Shown here in pieces: positions 7,314 through 15,929 of a stretch of 64,000 nt of DNA. Every line of letters starts with the position of its first letter. Positions within the stretch are counted from its first letter, which is position 1. The stretch is from Paraburkholderia solitsugae. Its GTDB lineage: Bacteria; Pseudomonadota; Gammaproteobacteria; Burkholderiales; Burkholderiaceae. The translations under genes and the position numbers were made by a program. The notes beneath the pieces were generated by a model. That model searched no databases. It saw only the letters and a list, made by a program, of their open reading frames with translations, and had not been told where the DNA came from. The stretch lies in assembly GCF_013177695.1 (NCBI RefSeq), contig NZ_WOEY01000088.1, forward strand, positions 1 through 64,000, given 5' to 3'.

Positions 7314-8726
7314 TTAAACCCTTGATGCAGCGATGCTTCGCGCCAGCACGCTGCCCTTGAAACGCAGCACCATTTTGCAACCCGGCTCGTTGTCGTGGAT
7401 TTCCACGTCGGCGTCGTGCACCCGTGCGATGGCCGCGACGAGACTCAAGCCGAGACCATGCCCGGCCGGTGCCTGCGCTTGCTGACTCGGGCTGCGATAG
7501 AACGGACGCAACACGGCCTCGCGCTCACCCGCTTCGATACCCGGTCCGGAATCCGCCACATAGAGGATGGGTTCTCCCGCCTCGATGCCCGCTTCGAGCG
7601 TAATCACGCCGCCGCTGGGGGTGAATTTCAGCGCATTATCCAGCAGGTTTTCAATTGCACCAAAGAGCAGGTCCACGTCGCCGTGCACCCGGACAGGTTC
7701 CGGCGCATGCACCGACACCGACAAGCCCCGGTCATCCGCAACCGGCTCATAGAGATCGACGACGTCGCGCAGCACCGTGTCGAGCGAGACATCGCCAAAG
7801 CTCGCGCGTCGGCCGTCGGCTTCAATTTCCGCAATTCTAAGCAGCGCCGTGAAGCGGTTCAGGACGACGTCCGATTGCAGGATCGCTGCGTCCACCGCGC
7901 TCTCATAGTCCGCCACGGTATTCGAGCGGCGCCGCGCACGTTCGAGTCCGGCGCGCAGATGCGTCATCGGTGTGCGCAAATCGTGGGCGATGCCCGCGCA
8001 TACGCCACGGACTTCGGCAACCAGCCGCTCGATCTCGTCCAGCATCGTATTGACGATTTCAGCGAGGCGGTCCAGATCGTGATGTGTGCCGCGAGTCGGC
8101 AGACGCCGGCTCAGTTGACCCGCCATGATCTCGCGCACGGTCAGGTTGATGGCCCGGATGCGGCGATTGGACATCGCGTTGAGCGCCGCGCCGCATCCCA
8201 CGGCGAGGATGATCGTGAGCGTCAGGCCGACACACAGCATTTTCACCAGCGTGTGATCGAAGTAGCGGATCTCATCGGTCGAGTGTCCGACGACGATGCG
8301 CACGCCGCTGATGGTGGGCACGATGATGCCGCGGAAATGTCCGATCACCGTACGATGGCCGTCGTCCACCGGCTGTGTGTAATTGAACGGCTTAGCGTTG
8401 CGGGCCCGCGGCAGGACGCGGATGTTACCCGCGAGCCACGTGCCGTCGGCATCGAATACGCCGTAGGGACGGCTGCTCGCCACGTCGCGCCGGCTCAACG
8501 CGGCGATGTTCGCGATTGCTTCGGCGCGGCCGACGGAATGGAACTCGGCCACTTCGCCGACCAGGCGCTCATCGACCTCGTGCACCAGGTAACTGTCGGT
8601 CGCCCAGTAAAGCATCGCGAACAGGACGATGGCCGAGCTGATAAACACCGTCAGCAGCCAGCCGACGCTGCTCATGTGCATGCGCGTGCGCCGCTTACTC
8701 GCCGGCATGGAGGATATAGCCGACAT
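7314..8726 (-). CDS. Sensor histidine kinase, two-component system
   Basis: A 470-residue membrane histidine kinase. Order: N-terminal cytoplasmic tail, first transmembrane helix about residues 20-42, periplasmic sensor about 43-158, second helix about 160-185, HAMP about 186-240, then the phospho-acceptor His248 in AGIAHDLRTPMTHLRAG and the HATPase domain with the N box (ENLLDNALKFTPSGG), G1 (ADSGPGI) and G2 (GHGLGLSL). A start at 8726 or the later in-frame ATG at 8708 is possible. The gene overlaps the 3' end of the response regulator gene, so the pair is translationally coupled. The ligand is unknown; the position next to an acid phosphatase and a TonB-dependent receptor suggests phosphate, a phosphoester or the receptor's ligand. 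Confidence 0.93.
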   Translation of the reverse strand: MSAISSMPASKRRTRMHMSSVGWLLTVFISSAIVLFAMLYWATDSYLVHEVDERLVGEVAEFHSVGRAEAIANIAALSRRDVASSRPYGVFDADGTWLAGNIRVLPRARNAKPFNYTQPVDDGHRTVIGHFRGIIVPTISGVRIVVGHSTDEIRYFDHTLVKMLCVGLTLTIILAVGCGAALNAMSNRRIRAINLTVREIMAGQLSRRLPTRGTHHDLDRLAEIVNTMLDEIERLVAEVRGVCAGIAHDLRTPMTHLRAGLERARRRSNTVADYESAVDAAILQSDVVLNRFTALLRIAEIEADGRRASFGDVSLDTVLRDVVDLYEPVADDRGLSVSVHAPEPVRVHGDVDLLFGAIENLLDNALKFTPSGGVITLEAGIEAGEPILYVADSGPGIEAGEREAVLRPFYRSPSQQAQAPAGHGLGLSLVAAIARVHDADVEIHDNEPGCKMVLRFKGSVLARSIAASRV

Positions 8727-9417
8727 TGCGCACCGTATGGATCATGACCGAGAGCCGTCCGTTCAGACTGATCTTGCGGCGTAACTGGCCGATATGCATG
8801 TCGATCACGTTGGTTTGCGCGTTGAAATGGTAGTTCCACACCGACTCGAAGAGCATCGCCCGCGTGACCGGCTGGCCGGCGTGCCGCATCATGTATTCCA
8901 GCAACTGGTACTCGCGCGGCTTGAGCTCGATTGCCTCGCCGGCGCGTTCGACCAGGTGCGTGCTCATATCGAGGATGAGGTCGCCGACGCTCAGCGCCGA
9001 CGCTTCCTTGGGCGACGAACGGCGGCGCAGCAGGGCATTCAGGCGCGCGGTCAGTTCGAGACTGTCGAACGGCTTGGTCAGGTAGTCGTCGCCGCCGGCG
9101 CGCAAACCTCTCACGCGCTCATCCACCGCCGACAGGGCGCTCAGGATCAGCACGGGCGTTTCTTTGCCGACGTTGCGCAAGGTGGACAAGATCGACAGGC
9201 CGTCGATGTCGGGCAGCATACGGTCGAGTACGACCGCGTCGAAATCGCTGTCTAGCGCGCGCAGCAGGCCGATGTGCCCGCTCGACACGCCGTCGACCGC
9301 GAAGCCGTAGTCTTCGAGTGCCGCGGCAATGTCGAGCCGTACGTGTTCGTCGTCTTCGACGACCAGGATGCGAGGTCTGCGCCCCGCCGGGTAGGCAACC
9401 GATGCTTCACTTTCCAA
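8695..9417 (-). CDS. OmpR-family response regulator
   Basis: A DNA-binding response regulator: receiver domain with acidic pair in ILVVEDDEHVR, phospho-acceptor Asp in AVVLDRMLPDIDG, signalling Ser and Lys in LSALSA and YLTKPF, then an OmpR-type winged helix ending in TVRNVGYILHAGE. The start is uncertain. The frame remains open to a GTG at 9561 and an ATG at 9555, giving up to 288 residues, but the extra N-terminus looks non-coding; the TTG at 9417 gives 240 residues, the usual family length, and is chosen. No clear ribosome binding site decides it. The stop overlaps the kinase start. It likely controls the nearby acid phosphatase or receptor operon. Confidence 0.88.
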   Translation of the reverse strand: MESEASVAYPAGRRPRILVVEDDEHVRLDIAAALEDYGFAVDGVSSGHIGLLRALDSDFDAVVLDRMLPDIDGLSILSTLRNVGKETPVLILSALSAVDERVRGLRAGGDDYLTKPFDSLELTARLNALLRRRSSPKEASALSVGDLILDMSTHLVERAGEAIELKPREYQLLEYMMRHAGQPVTRAMLFESVWNYHFNAQTNVIDMHIGQLRRKISLNGRLSVMIHTVRNVGYILHAGE

Positions 9418-9564
9418 GAGGACGTTTTTCCGTTTGATCGTGTGCCATGGGAGGGAGCGGGCATCGCTTGCGGTTTGCGCGCCTGGTGTCGCGACGGCAG
9501 GTCGCCCGATTGCACCCGGTTGCAGCCGGCCCCATATGGCCGCGCAGCTTGTCATATGCACATT

Positions 9565-9590
9565 GCTGTTTCGTGACAGGTTGAAACAGC
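9565..9590. promoter_or_regulatory. Inverted repeat upstream of the response regulator
   Basis: GCTGTTTC and GAAACAGC are perfect 8-bp arms with a 10-bp spacer, in the roughly 195-bp gap between the phosphatase stop and the response-regulator start. It may be an autoregulatory operator or a weak terminator for the phosphatase gene; there is no T tract. Confidence 0.35.
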
Positions 9591-9612
9591 AGCGTGCGCA
9601 TGCTGCTTGGGC

Positions 9613-10329
9613 TTAGTTGAGCGCCAGCGCCGCGCGCACTTCGGCTTTCGCCTCGGCGAAGGCTTTCTGAAACGCCGGATTGTCCATCAGCGCCGCAGCC
9701 ACAAGTGTTCCGTCAATCCGGCCGGCTTCCACGTCGCTCGGATAGTGCACGCCGTCTACAACGCGGTTCTCGCCGAATTCGCGGCCGCGTGCGAACAGCG
9801 CGTCGCGCTTTTCGGGGACCATCTGCGCCAGCAGGATGGCGCTCATGTAGCCAAACGTCGCGTGACCGCTCGGGTACGAATCGTAAGCGTCCCCGGCTTT
9901 GGCGGGGACCGTGGGGTGAACCTCGCTGCTCGCGATGAACGGCCGTGCGCGCCTGAAATACAGCTTTCCGCTTTTCGCAACCAAACCGGCATCGTGGCTT
10001 GCCGCTTTAAACAAGGCGGCCGTCTTTGGCAAATTGGCTTCATTGAAGGTGGGGCCGAGCACATCCGCGAAACGGAACACGGACTTGTCGATGTCGGCTT
10101 TGGCACGTGTCACTTCGTCCGGGGTGCGGGTGCGCTGCACATTTAGCACGGCTTCCAGATCGGCCCGCTGTTGTGCTGATCCGTCCTCTGGTGGCGGCGC
10201 GAGCAGCGTGCCGAGGGGAATCTGTTGCGCGTCGAGATAGGTTGCATCTTGTGCCTGTGCAGCCTGAACGGATGCGCACGCAACGATCAGAACGGTAGCA
10301 ACCAGCGGTAGGGATGGGAGGCGTTTCAT
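9613..10329 (-). CDS. PAP2 / class A acid phosphatase (PhoN-like), secreted
   Basis: A 238-residue periplasmic acid phosphatase. Residues 1-26 form a signal peptide ending AQAQ. The three PAP2 motifs are present: KLYFRRARP, YPSGHATFG and ENRVVDGVHYPSDVEAG, including the catalytic His residues and the Asp relay. The order and spacing match class A nonspecific acid phosphatases, which release phosphate from many organic monoesters in the periplasm. It is upstream of the response regulator and kinase on the same strand and divergent from the TonB-dependent receptor at 10584, sharing a 254-bp control region. The neighbours suggest that a phosphorylated ligand is stripped of phosphate, or that the locus answers phosphate supply; this is inference. 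Confidence 0.9.
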   Translation of the reverse strand: MKRLPSLPLVATVLIVACASVQAAQAQDATYLDAQQIPLGTLLAPPPEDGSAQQRADLEAVLNVQRTRTPDEVTRAKADIDKSVFRFADVLGPTFNEANLPKTAALFKAASHDAGLVAKSGKLYFRRARPFIASSEVHPTVPAKAGDAYDSYPSGHATFGYMSAILLAQMVPEKRDALFARGREFGENRVVDGVHYPSDVEAGRIDGTLVAAALMDNPAFQKAFAEAKAEVRAALALN

Positions 10330-10476
10330 GGTGCTCGCGAAAAGAGACTGGACGAAGGTGCCGATCCTAGTGCGAACAGATGAATGAGCGGTGTCCAGAA
10401 ACTTACAAATCTAAGCCCACGTCTGCGCTTTTTTTCGCTTGAGGGGTACCGTGTCGGGTATCCGTAATAAGAACTT

Positions 10477-10491
10477 TAACTTCGTAAGTTA
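10477..10491. promoter_or_regulatory. Dyad operator candidate before the TonB-dependent receptor
   Basis: TAACTTCGTAAGTTA is a perfect 6-bp-arm inverted repeat with a 3-bp centre, 93 bp upstream of the receptor start and 148 bp from the divergent phosphatase start. It lies in an AT-richer patch of the shared control region. Confidence 0.45.
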
Positions 10492-10583
10492 CCCATCACT
10501 CGGTATTAACGCGCCCTCGATAACATGCCGCCTTGTCTGACTCACTGCCCCACGGCACATTCAAAAACAAGGATGCATGAACC

Positions 10584-12755
10584 ATGCGACGGGTACGTTC
10601 AAAGCTTAATCAGAAACCGCTGACGCAGTTCGTTCTTGCGACGCTCTGCGCCGCTGGAGCGCAGATCTCGCATGCGCAGGCAACAGGCGACCTCGGCTCG
10701 GTGCAAAGCACGGCCGTGTCGTCGTCGGATAACAGTACGTCCGCCGCAAAGAACACGCAGTCGGCGCCGGCCCAGGCACCTTCCCAGGGGTCGCTCACGG
10801 CCAGCGAGCCGAAATCGATCATCAGCCAGCACTATATCCAGAACAACACGGCGCCCACGTCAAACTACAGCGACATCGTGCAGATCGCCCCTAGCGTGTC
10901 GAATATCTCCCCGAACGGTGCGGGTTTGATGGAATCGCAGAGTCTCTCGATTCGAGGATTCCAGGACGGTCAGTACAACGTGACATTCGATAGGATCCCG
11001 TTTGGCGATTCCAACGACTTCACCCATCACTCGACTTCGTTTTTCTCGAATCAGGTGATCGGCAGCATCGCGATTGACCGGGGTCCGGGCGACGCCTCGC
11101 AGATCGGCTTTGCGACGTTTGGCGGCACCATCGGCATCGACTCGAAAGATCCATCGCTTACGCCCTCATTTTCCGTACTCGGGTCGTACGGCAGCTACAA
11201 CACGTGGCTTGCGGGTGCGGAGTTGAACACGGGTGACATGCAGCAATGGGGCGATGCCCGCGCCATGGTCGGTTACACGCAGACCGGCAGCGACGGCTAC
11301 CTGACGGATGCCGCACAGCGCCGCCAGAACGTTTACTTCAAGCTCGAAAAACCGCTCGGCGACAATACGTTAATCACCGTCTTCGCCACCTACAACAACA
11401 TTCACCAGAATGTGCCGCTGGGCGCAACGGCCGCACAGATTCAGGCCAATGGCCCGAACTTCGGCTTGAACAGCGATCCGACCAGCCAGGCCTTTTATGG
11501 CTACAACGTCGACCTGATCAACACCGACTTCGAATACATCGACGTTAAAACCAAGGTCGCCCAGTGGGTCATCAATAACAAGCTGTACACGTACGGTTAC
11601 TACCATAACGGCTTTAACGGACTCGATCCGAACGGTGAAACGCCGAACGGCACGAGCCTCGGCGCGAATAACGTGCCGGGCCAGGAGATGAACAACAATT
11701 ACCGCGCATGGGGCGACGTGCTCACCGCCGAACGGAAGATCGGTCCGGGCACGCTTCAGATGGGCGCGTGGATCACGCATCAGTCCAACTTCCGCGACAA
11801 CTTCAACGTCGACGACTCGTTGAACTTTGCTTTCCTGTCGCAAAACTTCACGATGAACGACACGTTGCTGACGTTCGAGCCGTACCTGCAATACGCGTTG
11901 GAACTCCCCTATGGCGTGACGGTGACGCCTGGGGTGAAGTATGTATCGTTCAATCGACAAATCGATTCGCCCATGAACCAGAAGTCGGGTGATCCGGTGG
12001 ACTATGGCCATACGTGGACGAAGGTGCTGCCGTCGCTCACGTTGCATGAACAGATTGCCCCGGACTGGAGCGCCTATATCCAGTACGCACAAGGGTTTCT
12101 GGCGCCGAACCTGAATGTGTTCTACGTCCAGAACCCATCGGTCTCGGGCCAGCCGGACCCGGAGCAGACGGATAACTATCAGATCGGTACGACCTACAAG
12201 ACCAACCGCCTGACGGTTTCGGCGGACCTCTACTACATCAACTTCCGCAACGCGGTGACAAGCCGCACGTCAGGTGGCAACACGGTCTTCACCAACGCCG
12301 GCGGCGCGGTGTACAAGGGCTTCGAGTCCGAAGCGACTTTCTCGGTCGGCGAGGGCTTCAGCCTTTACGCGAATCTGACGTTCAACTCGGCCAAGCAGAA
12401 GAGCACCGGCGACTGGATGCCTAACGCGCCCCAGCAAACCGCCGCGGCCGGTGTGCTGTACGAGCGCGGTCCGCTGACCGGTTCGCTCATCACGAAATTT
12501 GTCGGTCACCAGTTCGGCGACACAGGCGACACCCAGCCGATTGGCGGCTTCACTGTGACCAATTTCTCGGCCGCCTACACGATCAGGAACCTCGCGCCGT
12601 GGCTGCATAACACGCGTATTGGCTTCCAGATCGAGAACCTGTTCAACCGTACCAGCATCGATGCGCTGGCGGGCTACACCGCTGCCGACAATACCCCGCT
12701 GTACTGGACGATTCCGGGGCGCACGTTTATCGGCACCTTGTCCACTGACTTCTAA
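10584..12755 (+). CDS. TonB-dependent outer-membrane receptor
   Basis: A 723-residue outer-membrane receptor. Residues 1-32 are a signal peptide (SHAQA). The plug domain covers about residues 75-190 with SLSIRGFQDGQYNVTFDRIPFGD and an IAIDRGPG segment, and the rest is a long beta-barrel with many amphipathic strands. The protein ends in the terminal Phe (GTLSTDF) needed for barrel insertion. It takes up a specific ligand such as a siderophore, vitamin or organic metal complex using energy from a TonB complex. Its own exbB, exbD, tonB and a propeller gene follow within short gaps, so this looks like a complete dedicated uptake unit. The ligand is not known. The gene is divergent from the acid phosphatase. 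Confidence 0.94.
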   Translation: MRRVRSKLNQKPLTQFVLATLCAAGAQISHAQATGDLGSVQSTAVSSSDNSTSAAKNTQSAPAQAPSQGSLTASEPKSIISQHYIQNNTAPTSNYSDIVQIAPSVSNISPNGAGLMESQSLSIRGFQDGQYNVTFDRIPFGDSNDFTHHSTSFFSNQVIGSIAIDRGPGDASQIGFATFGGTIGIDSKDPSLTPSFSVLGSYGSYNTWLAGAELNTGDMQQWGDARAMVGYTQTGSDGYLTDAAQRRQNVYFKLEKPLGDNTLITVFATYNNIHQNVPLGATAAQIQANGPNFGLNSDPTSQAFYGYNVDLINTDFEYIDVKTKVAQWVINNKLYTYGYYHNGFNGLDPNGETPNGTSLGANNVPGQEMNNNYRAWGDVLTAERKIGPGTLQMGAWITHQSNFRDNFNVDDSLNFAFLSQNFTMNDTLLTFEPYLQYALELPYGVTVTPGVKYVSFNRQIDSPMNQKSGDPVDYGHTWTKVLPSLTLHEQIAPDWSAYIQYAQGFLAPNLNVFYVQNPSVSGQPDPEQTDNYQIGTTYKTNRLTVSADLYYINFRNAVTSRTSGGNTVFTNAGGAVYKGFESEATFSVGEGFSLYANLTFNSAKQKSTGDWMPNAPQQTAAAGVLYERGPLTGSLITKFVGHQFGDTGDTQPIGGFTVTNFSAAYTIRNLAPWLHNTRIGFQIENLFNRTSIDALAGYTAADNTPLYWTIPGRTFIGTLSTDF

Positions 12756-12769
12756 GAGGAGCTTCACCC

Positions 12770-13465
12770 ATGACCGTCGACACTCTTTTGCACCTCGCGA
12801 ACAATTCGGGCGGCGTCCTGTACGTCATCGCCACCATGCTGTTCGTTGCCTTGACGATCATCATCGAGCGCAGCTGGTTTCTGCAGCGCGCCGCCGGCAG
12901 CAGCCGCGCGGCGCTCGATCAGATCGACCGCCTCGACCAGTTCAATGCCGCGACGTTGGCCGCCTGCGCTGAGCAGTTCCACTCGCTGCCTGCGGCTGCG
13001 TTATTCGCCACCGCCGGCCGTCTTGCCGGTCAGTCCTCGCGCGAGGAACTGAATGCGCGCCTCGAAGAAACGATCATGCGCGAAGCCCCGCGTATCGACC
13101 GCTTTCTCTGGGTGCTCGACACCGTCGTCACGCTTGCGCCCTTGCTCGGCCTGTTTGGCACGATCGTCGGCATGTTCAACGCGTTTCAGGTGCTCGCGAA
13201 TCCTGGCAACGCTCCGACCCAGGTGACGGGTGGCGTCGCCGAAGCGCTGATCGCCACCGCCTCCGGGCTGTTTGTGGCGATGATCGGTCTGGTGTTTTTT
13301 AACGGCTTGCACAATCGGGTGAGGGGTGTCGTGCACCAGCTCGAAACGGTGAAGGTCGCGCTTGTGAACCGTCTGGCTGGCACGTCGCACGAAACCGCGA
13401 AGACCGTGCGCGAGGCGCCGCGCGCGGTGGTTGGAAAACTCGCGTCGCAGGGAGTGTGTCGATGA
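12770..13465 (+). CDS. ExbB/TolQ/MotA family proton channel protein
   Basis: A 231-residue inner-membrane protein with three hydrophobic helices at about residues 17-36, 113-135 and 155-180. The conserved pore segment TLAPLLGLFGTIVGMFNAF is present. Together with ExbD it forms the proton-driven motor that energises TonB. The start is 14 bp past the receptor stop, after AGAGGAGCTTCACCC. Its stop overlaps the exbD start as ATGA (13462-13465), so the two are translationally coupled. It is assigned as ExbB rather than TolQ because of the receptor and TonB neighbours. Confidence 0.92.
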   Translation: MTVDTLLHLANNSGGVLYVIATMLFVALTIIIERSWFLQRAAGSSRAALDQIDRLDQFNAATLAACAEQFHSLPAAALFATAGRLAGQSSREELNARLEETIMREAPRIDRFLWVLDTVVTLAPLLGLFGTIVGMFNAFQVLANPGNAPTQVTGGVAEALIATASGLFVAMIGLVFFNGLHNRVRGVVHQLETVKVALVNRLAGTSHETAKTVREAPRAVVGKLASQGVCR

Positions 13466-13860
13466 AGTATTTCGAAGCGCGCAAAGCTCGCATCGAGATC
13501 ATTCCGATGATCGACATCATGTTTTTTCTGTTGGTGTTCTTCATCATGATTACGCTGCACATGATTCCGAATGCCGGTTTGCGCACGCAATTGCCTTCGA
13601 GCACCACGACGCAGTCTTTGCCGCCGCCGAAGGTGACGGTGACGCTCGCGACCGACGGCAGCCTGTCCGTCGACGGCCGGACTTTGAGCCCCGCTGAACT
13701 GACGTCGATGCTGGCGGCCCGAGCGGATGCTGCCCACACCGTCGTCACGATCGCCGGCTCGAAGCAGGCGCAGATCCAGAAGCTCGTCGCGGTCATGGAC
13801 GCCTGCCGTGCCGCGGGCGTGTCGCAGATCGCGCTGGCTGCGCAACCGGTGGTGAACTGA
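13462..13860 (+). CDS. ExbD/TolR family protein
   Basis: A 132-residue protein with a short cytoplasmic head, one transmembrane helix (about residues 12-33, IIPMIDIMFFLLVFFIMIT) and a periplasmic domain. Asp18 in PMIDIMFF is the proton-carrying Asp of the family. The ATG at 13462 overlaps the exbB stop; a GTG two codons upstream is possible but less likely. It partners the ExbB-like protein to energise the TonB-like protein encoded next. Confidence 0.92.
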   Translation: MKYFEARKARIEIIPMIDIMFFLLVFFIMITLHMIPNAGLRTQLPSSTTTQSLPPPKVTVTLATDGSLSVDGRTLSPAELTSMLAARADAAHTVVTIAGSKQAQIQKLVAVMDACRAAGVSQIALAAQPVVN

Positions 13861-13861
13861 T

Positions 13862-14584
13862 ATGGCGACCGTACCGGCCACCGGCGACGTGCAGGAGCAA
13901 ACGCGCCTGTTTCCTGCAGCGGCGCTCGCGTTGATCGCGGAAGTGCTGCTGCTCGGCGGTGCATTTGCGCTCCTCACACATCAGTCCCACGTGCCAGCCG
14001 AACCGGCTTCGACGCTGCTGACGCTGGCGGCACCGGTGCCATCGCCAGCACCGGCTCCGGCTCCGGCTCCGGCGCCCAAACCGGTCGCGGCGGCGCCTAA
14101 GCCCGAGGTGCCTCAGGTGCGGCCGGTTGTACCGGTGCATCGCGTTGCGCACGTGACGCCGCCGAGGCCCACGCCTGTCCCGACGCCGATGCCAGCGGCG
14201 ACGCCCGCGCCGGCGTTGCCGTCGGCAACGCCAAGCGAGGCGCCGCCTGCGCCGCGCCCACCTCCGCCGCAGCCCGCTCAGGCGCCGGCCGCGCCGACGG
14301 CCAGCTTCGAGGGTGCGCTGCGCGCGGCGATTCAGGCCGCGTTGCGGTATCCCGAGTCAGCCCGCATGGCGGGCATGTCCGGCCGCACACGCGTCGCGTT
14401 TCAATACCGCGACGGCGTGGTGTCCGATGCGAGCGTCGTGGTGTCGAGCGGTATCGGGCTGCTGGACCGCGCCGCGCTCGCGGCCGTGCGGGATGCGGCG
14501 TATCCCCGACCTGAGCCGGCATTTGTCGGCAAAACGCTCTCGGAGCAATTGTGGGTCACGTTCAATCTGGACACACACGAATAA
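13862..14584 (+). CDS. TonB family energy transducer
   Basis: A 240-residue TonB-type protein starting one base after the exbD stop. It has a cytoplasmic N-terminus, one signal-anchor helix (about residues 18-38, ALALIAEVLLLGGAFALL), a long Pro/Ala-rich periplasm-spanning region with PAPAPAPAPAPKP and PEVPQVRPVVPVHR, and a C-terminal TonB domain of about 90 residues (ALRYPESARMAGMSGRTRVAFQY...). This domain contacts the TonB box of the receptor plug. The tight receptor-exbB-exbD-tonB order argues for a dedicated energiser for the receptor at 10584. Confidence 0.92.
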   Translation: MATVPATGDVQEQTRLFPAAALALIAEVLLLGGAFALLTHQSHVPAEPASTLLTLAAPVPSPAPAPAPAPAPKPVAAAPKPEVPQVRPVVPVHRVAHVTPPRPTPVPTPMPAATPAPALPSATPSEAPPAPRPPPPQPAQAPAAPTASFEGALRAAIQAALRYPESARMAGMSGRTRVAFQYRDGVVSDASVVVSSGIGLLDRAALAAVRDAAYPRPEPAFVGKTLSEQLWVTFNLDTHE

Positions 14585-14700
14585 CCGCCACTCAGTCCTA
14601 ACGATTCACCTCAATGTGCCATGCCCGTCGTGCCCGCCAACCGGCCGGCATGGCCTTGACCTGAAACATCGATAAACAGCATCAACCGGAGTCCGTTCAA

Positions 14701-15759
14701 GTGAAACGAAAACATGTCCTGCAATCGCTGATCGCCGCTGGCGTCGCCTCCATGCTCGCCCTGGCTGCCGCGCATGCGGCAACCGGAGAACCCGCCAGGC
14801 CGTTCGAAATCGCGAAACACTATGGCCTCGATGGCGCCGAGAATTGGGATTACGTCGCGTACGACCCGGTACGCCATCATTTATTTGTCAGCCGCGATAC
14901 CCATGTTCAGGTGATCGATGCGCGCACCGGCAAGCTGGTCGGCGAGATTGAAAACACCGACGGCGTACATGGTTTTGCGTTCGTGCAGGATCGCAAACTC
15001 GGATTCGTGACGAATGGCCGCGCCAATACCATTACCGTCATTAATCTCGACACGCTGAAGGTAGTCGACACCATCAAGGCTGCGGGCCCGGATCCCGACG
15101 GCATCCTGTATGTGCCCGCACTGCAGCGCGTGTACATCAGCAATGGGCACGACAGGAGCGTGAGCGCGATCGACGTCGCGACACGCAAGGTGGTCGCGAC
15201 GATGGCGGTGGGCGGCAAACCGGAGGCGCTTGCCGCGGACAATCACGGCCACGTCTTCGTTAATGTGGAAGACACGAGCGAGATCGTCGAGATGGACGGT
15301 AAATCTTCCAGCGTTTTGGCGCACTGGTCGATTGCACAGTGCAAGGAGCCGACCGGACTTGCCATCGATACCACGAGCGAGCGTCTGTTCGCGGTTTGCG
15401 GCAACCAGCGCATGGAGGTGGTCGACGCCGCTTCGGGCCGCTCTGTAGCCGAGGTGCCGATCGGTGGCCATCCGGACGCAGCGGCCTTCGATCCCGCGTT
15501 GAAACTGGTGTTTAGCTCGAATGGCGCAGACGGCACGCTGACGGTCGTGCATGAAGACGATGCGGATCACTACGCCGTTGCGCAGAACCTACGTACGCTG
15601 GAGGGTGCAAAGACGATGACGCTCGACGAAAAGGGTCACCGTTTGTATCTCGTTTCATCGAAGTTCGGCCCGGCCCCGGCGGCAACCGCCGACAATCCTC
15701 ATCCCCGCCCGAGCGTCATTCCCGGCACGTTTGAAGTACTTGTGGCGCAGCGTAAGTAG
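14701..15759 (+). CDS. YncE-like secreted beta-propeller protein
   Basis: A 352-residue protein with a signal peptide (residues 1-27, ending AHAA) and six or seven beta-propeller blades of the YVTN/YncE type; blade cores such as GHDRSVSAIDVATRKVVATMAVGGKPEA recur about every 40-45 residues. It is expected in the periplasm. It starts with GTG after CCGGAGTCCGTTCAA, 116 bp past tonB. E. coli YncE is an iron-controlled periplasmic propeller of uncertain role; here the position right after a receptor-TonB set supports a link to ligand handling in the periplasm. The substrate is unknown. Confidence 0.85.
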   Translation: MKRKHVLQSLIAAGVASMLALAAAHAATGEPARPFEIAKHYGLDGAENWDYVAYDPVRHHLFVSRDTHVQVIDARTGKLVGEIENTDGVHGFAFVQDRKLGFVTNGRANTITVINLDTLKVVDTIKAAGPDPDGILYVPALQRVYISNGHDRSVSAIDVATRKVVATMAVGGKPEALAADNHGHVFVNVEDTSEIVEMDGKSSSVLAHWSIAQCKEPTGLAIDTTSERLFAVCGNQRMEVVDAASGRSVAEVPIGGHPDAAAFDPALKLVFSSNGADGTLTVVHEDDADHYAVAQNLRTLEGAKTMTLDEKGHRLYLVSSKFGPAPAATADNPHPRPSVIPGTFEVLVAQRK

Positions 15760-15794
15760 TTGAAATTCATCACTAAGCATAGCTTATTAGATTC

Positions 15795-15839
15795 ATGGCG
15801 AAGGTGAAATATGAATGTGCGTCAGTTCGCCTTCGCCAT
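15795..15839 (+). terminator. Hairpin between the propeller gene and the lipoprotein gene
   Basis: ATGGCGAAGG and CCTTCGCCAT form a perfect 10-bp stem around a 25-base loop, 35 bp past the propeller stop. There is no long T run behind it, so it is either a weak terminator or an attenuator between the two genes. Confidence 0.4.
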
Positions 15840-15929
15840 TGTTGCAATGGGTAGATCTTGAATTTGCGGTTTGCAATACCAGCAGCACATTCTCAATCCG
15901 ATGTTGTCAACTCAATCCAAGAAACTATA

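Noticed and set aside
9418..9561. N-terminal extension of the response regulator
   Set aside because: The extra 48 residues lack a ribosome site, are not like any receiver N-terminus and would make the protein longer than usual for the family.
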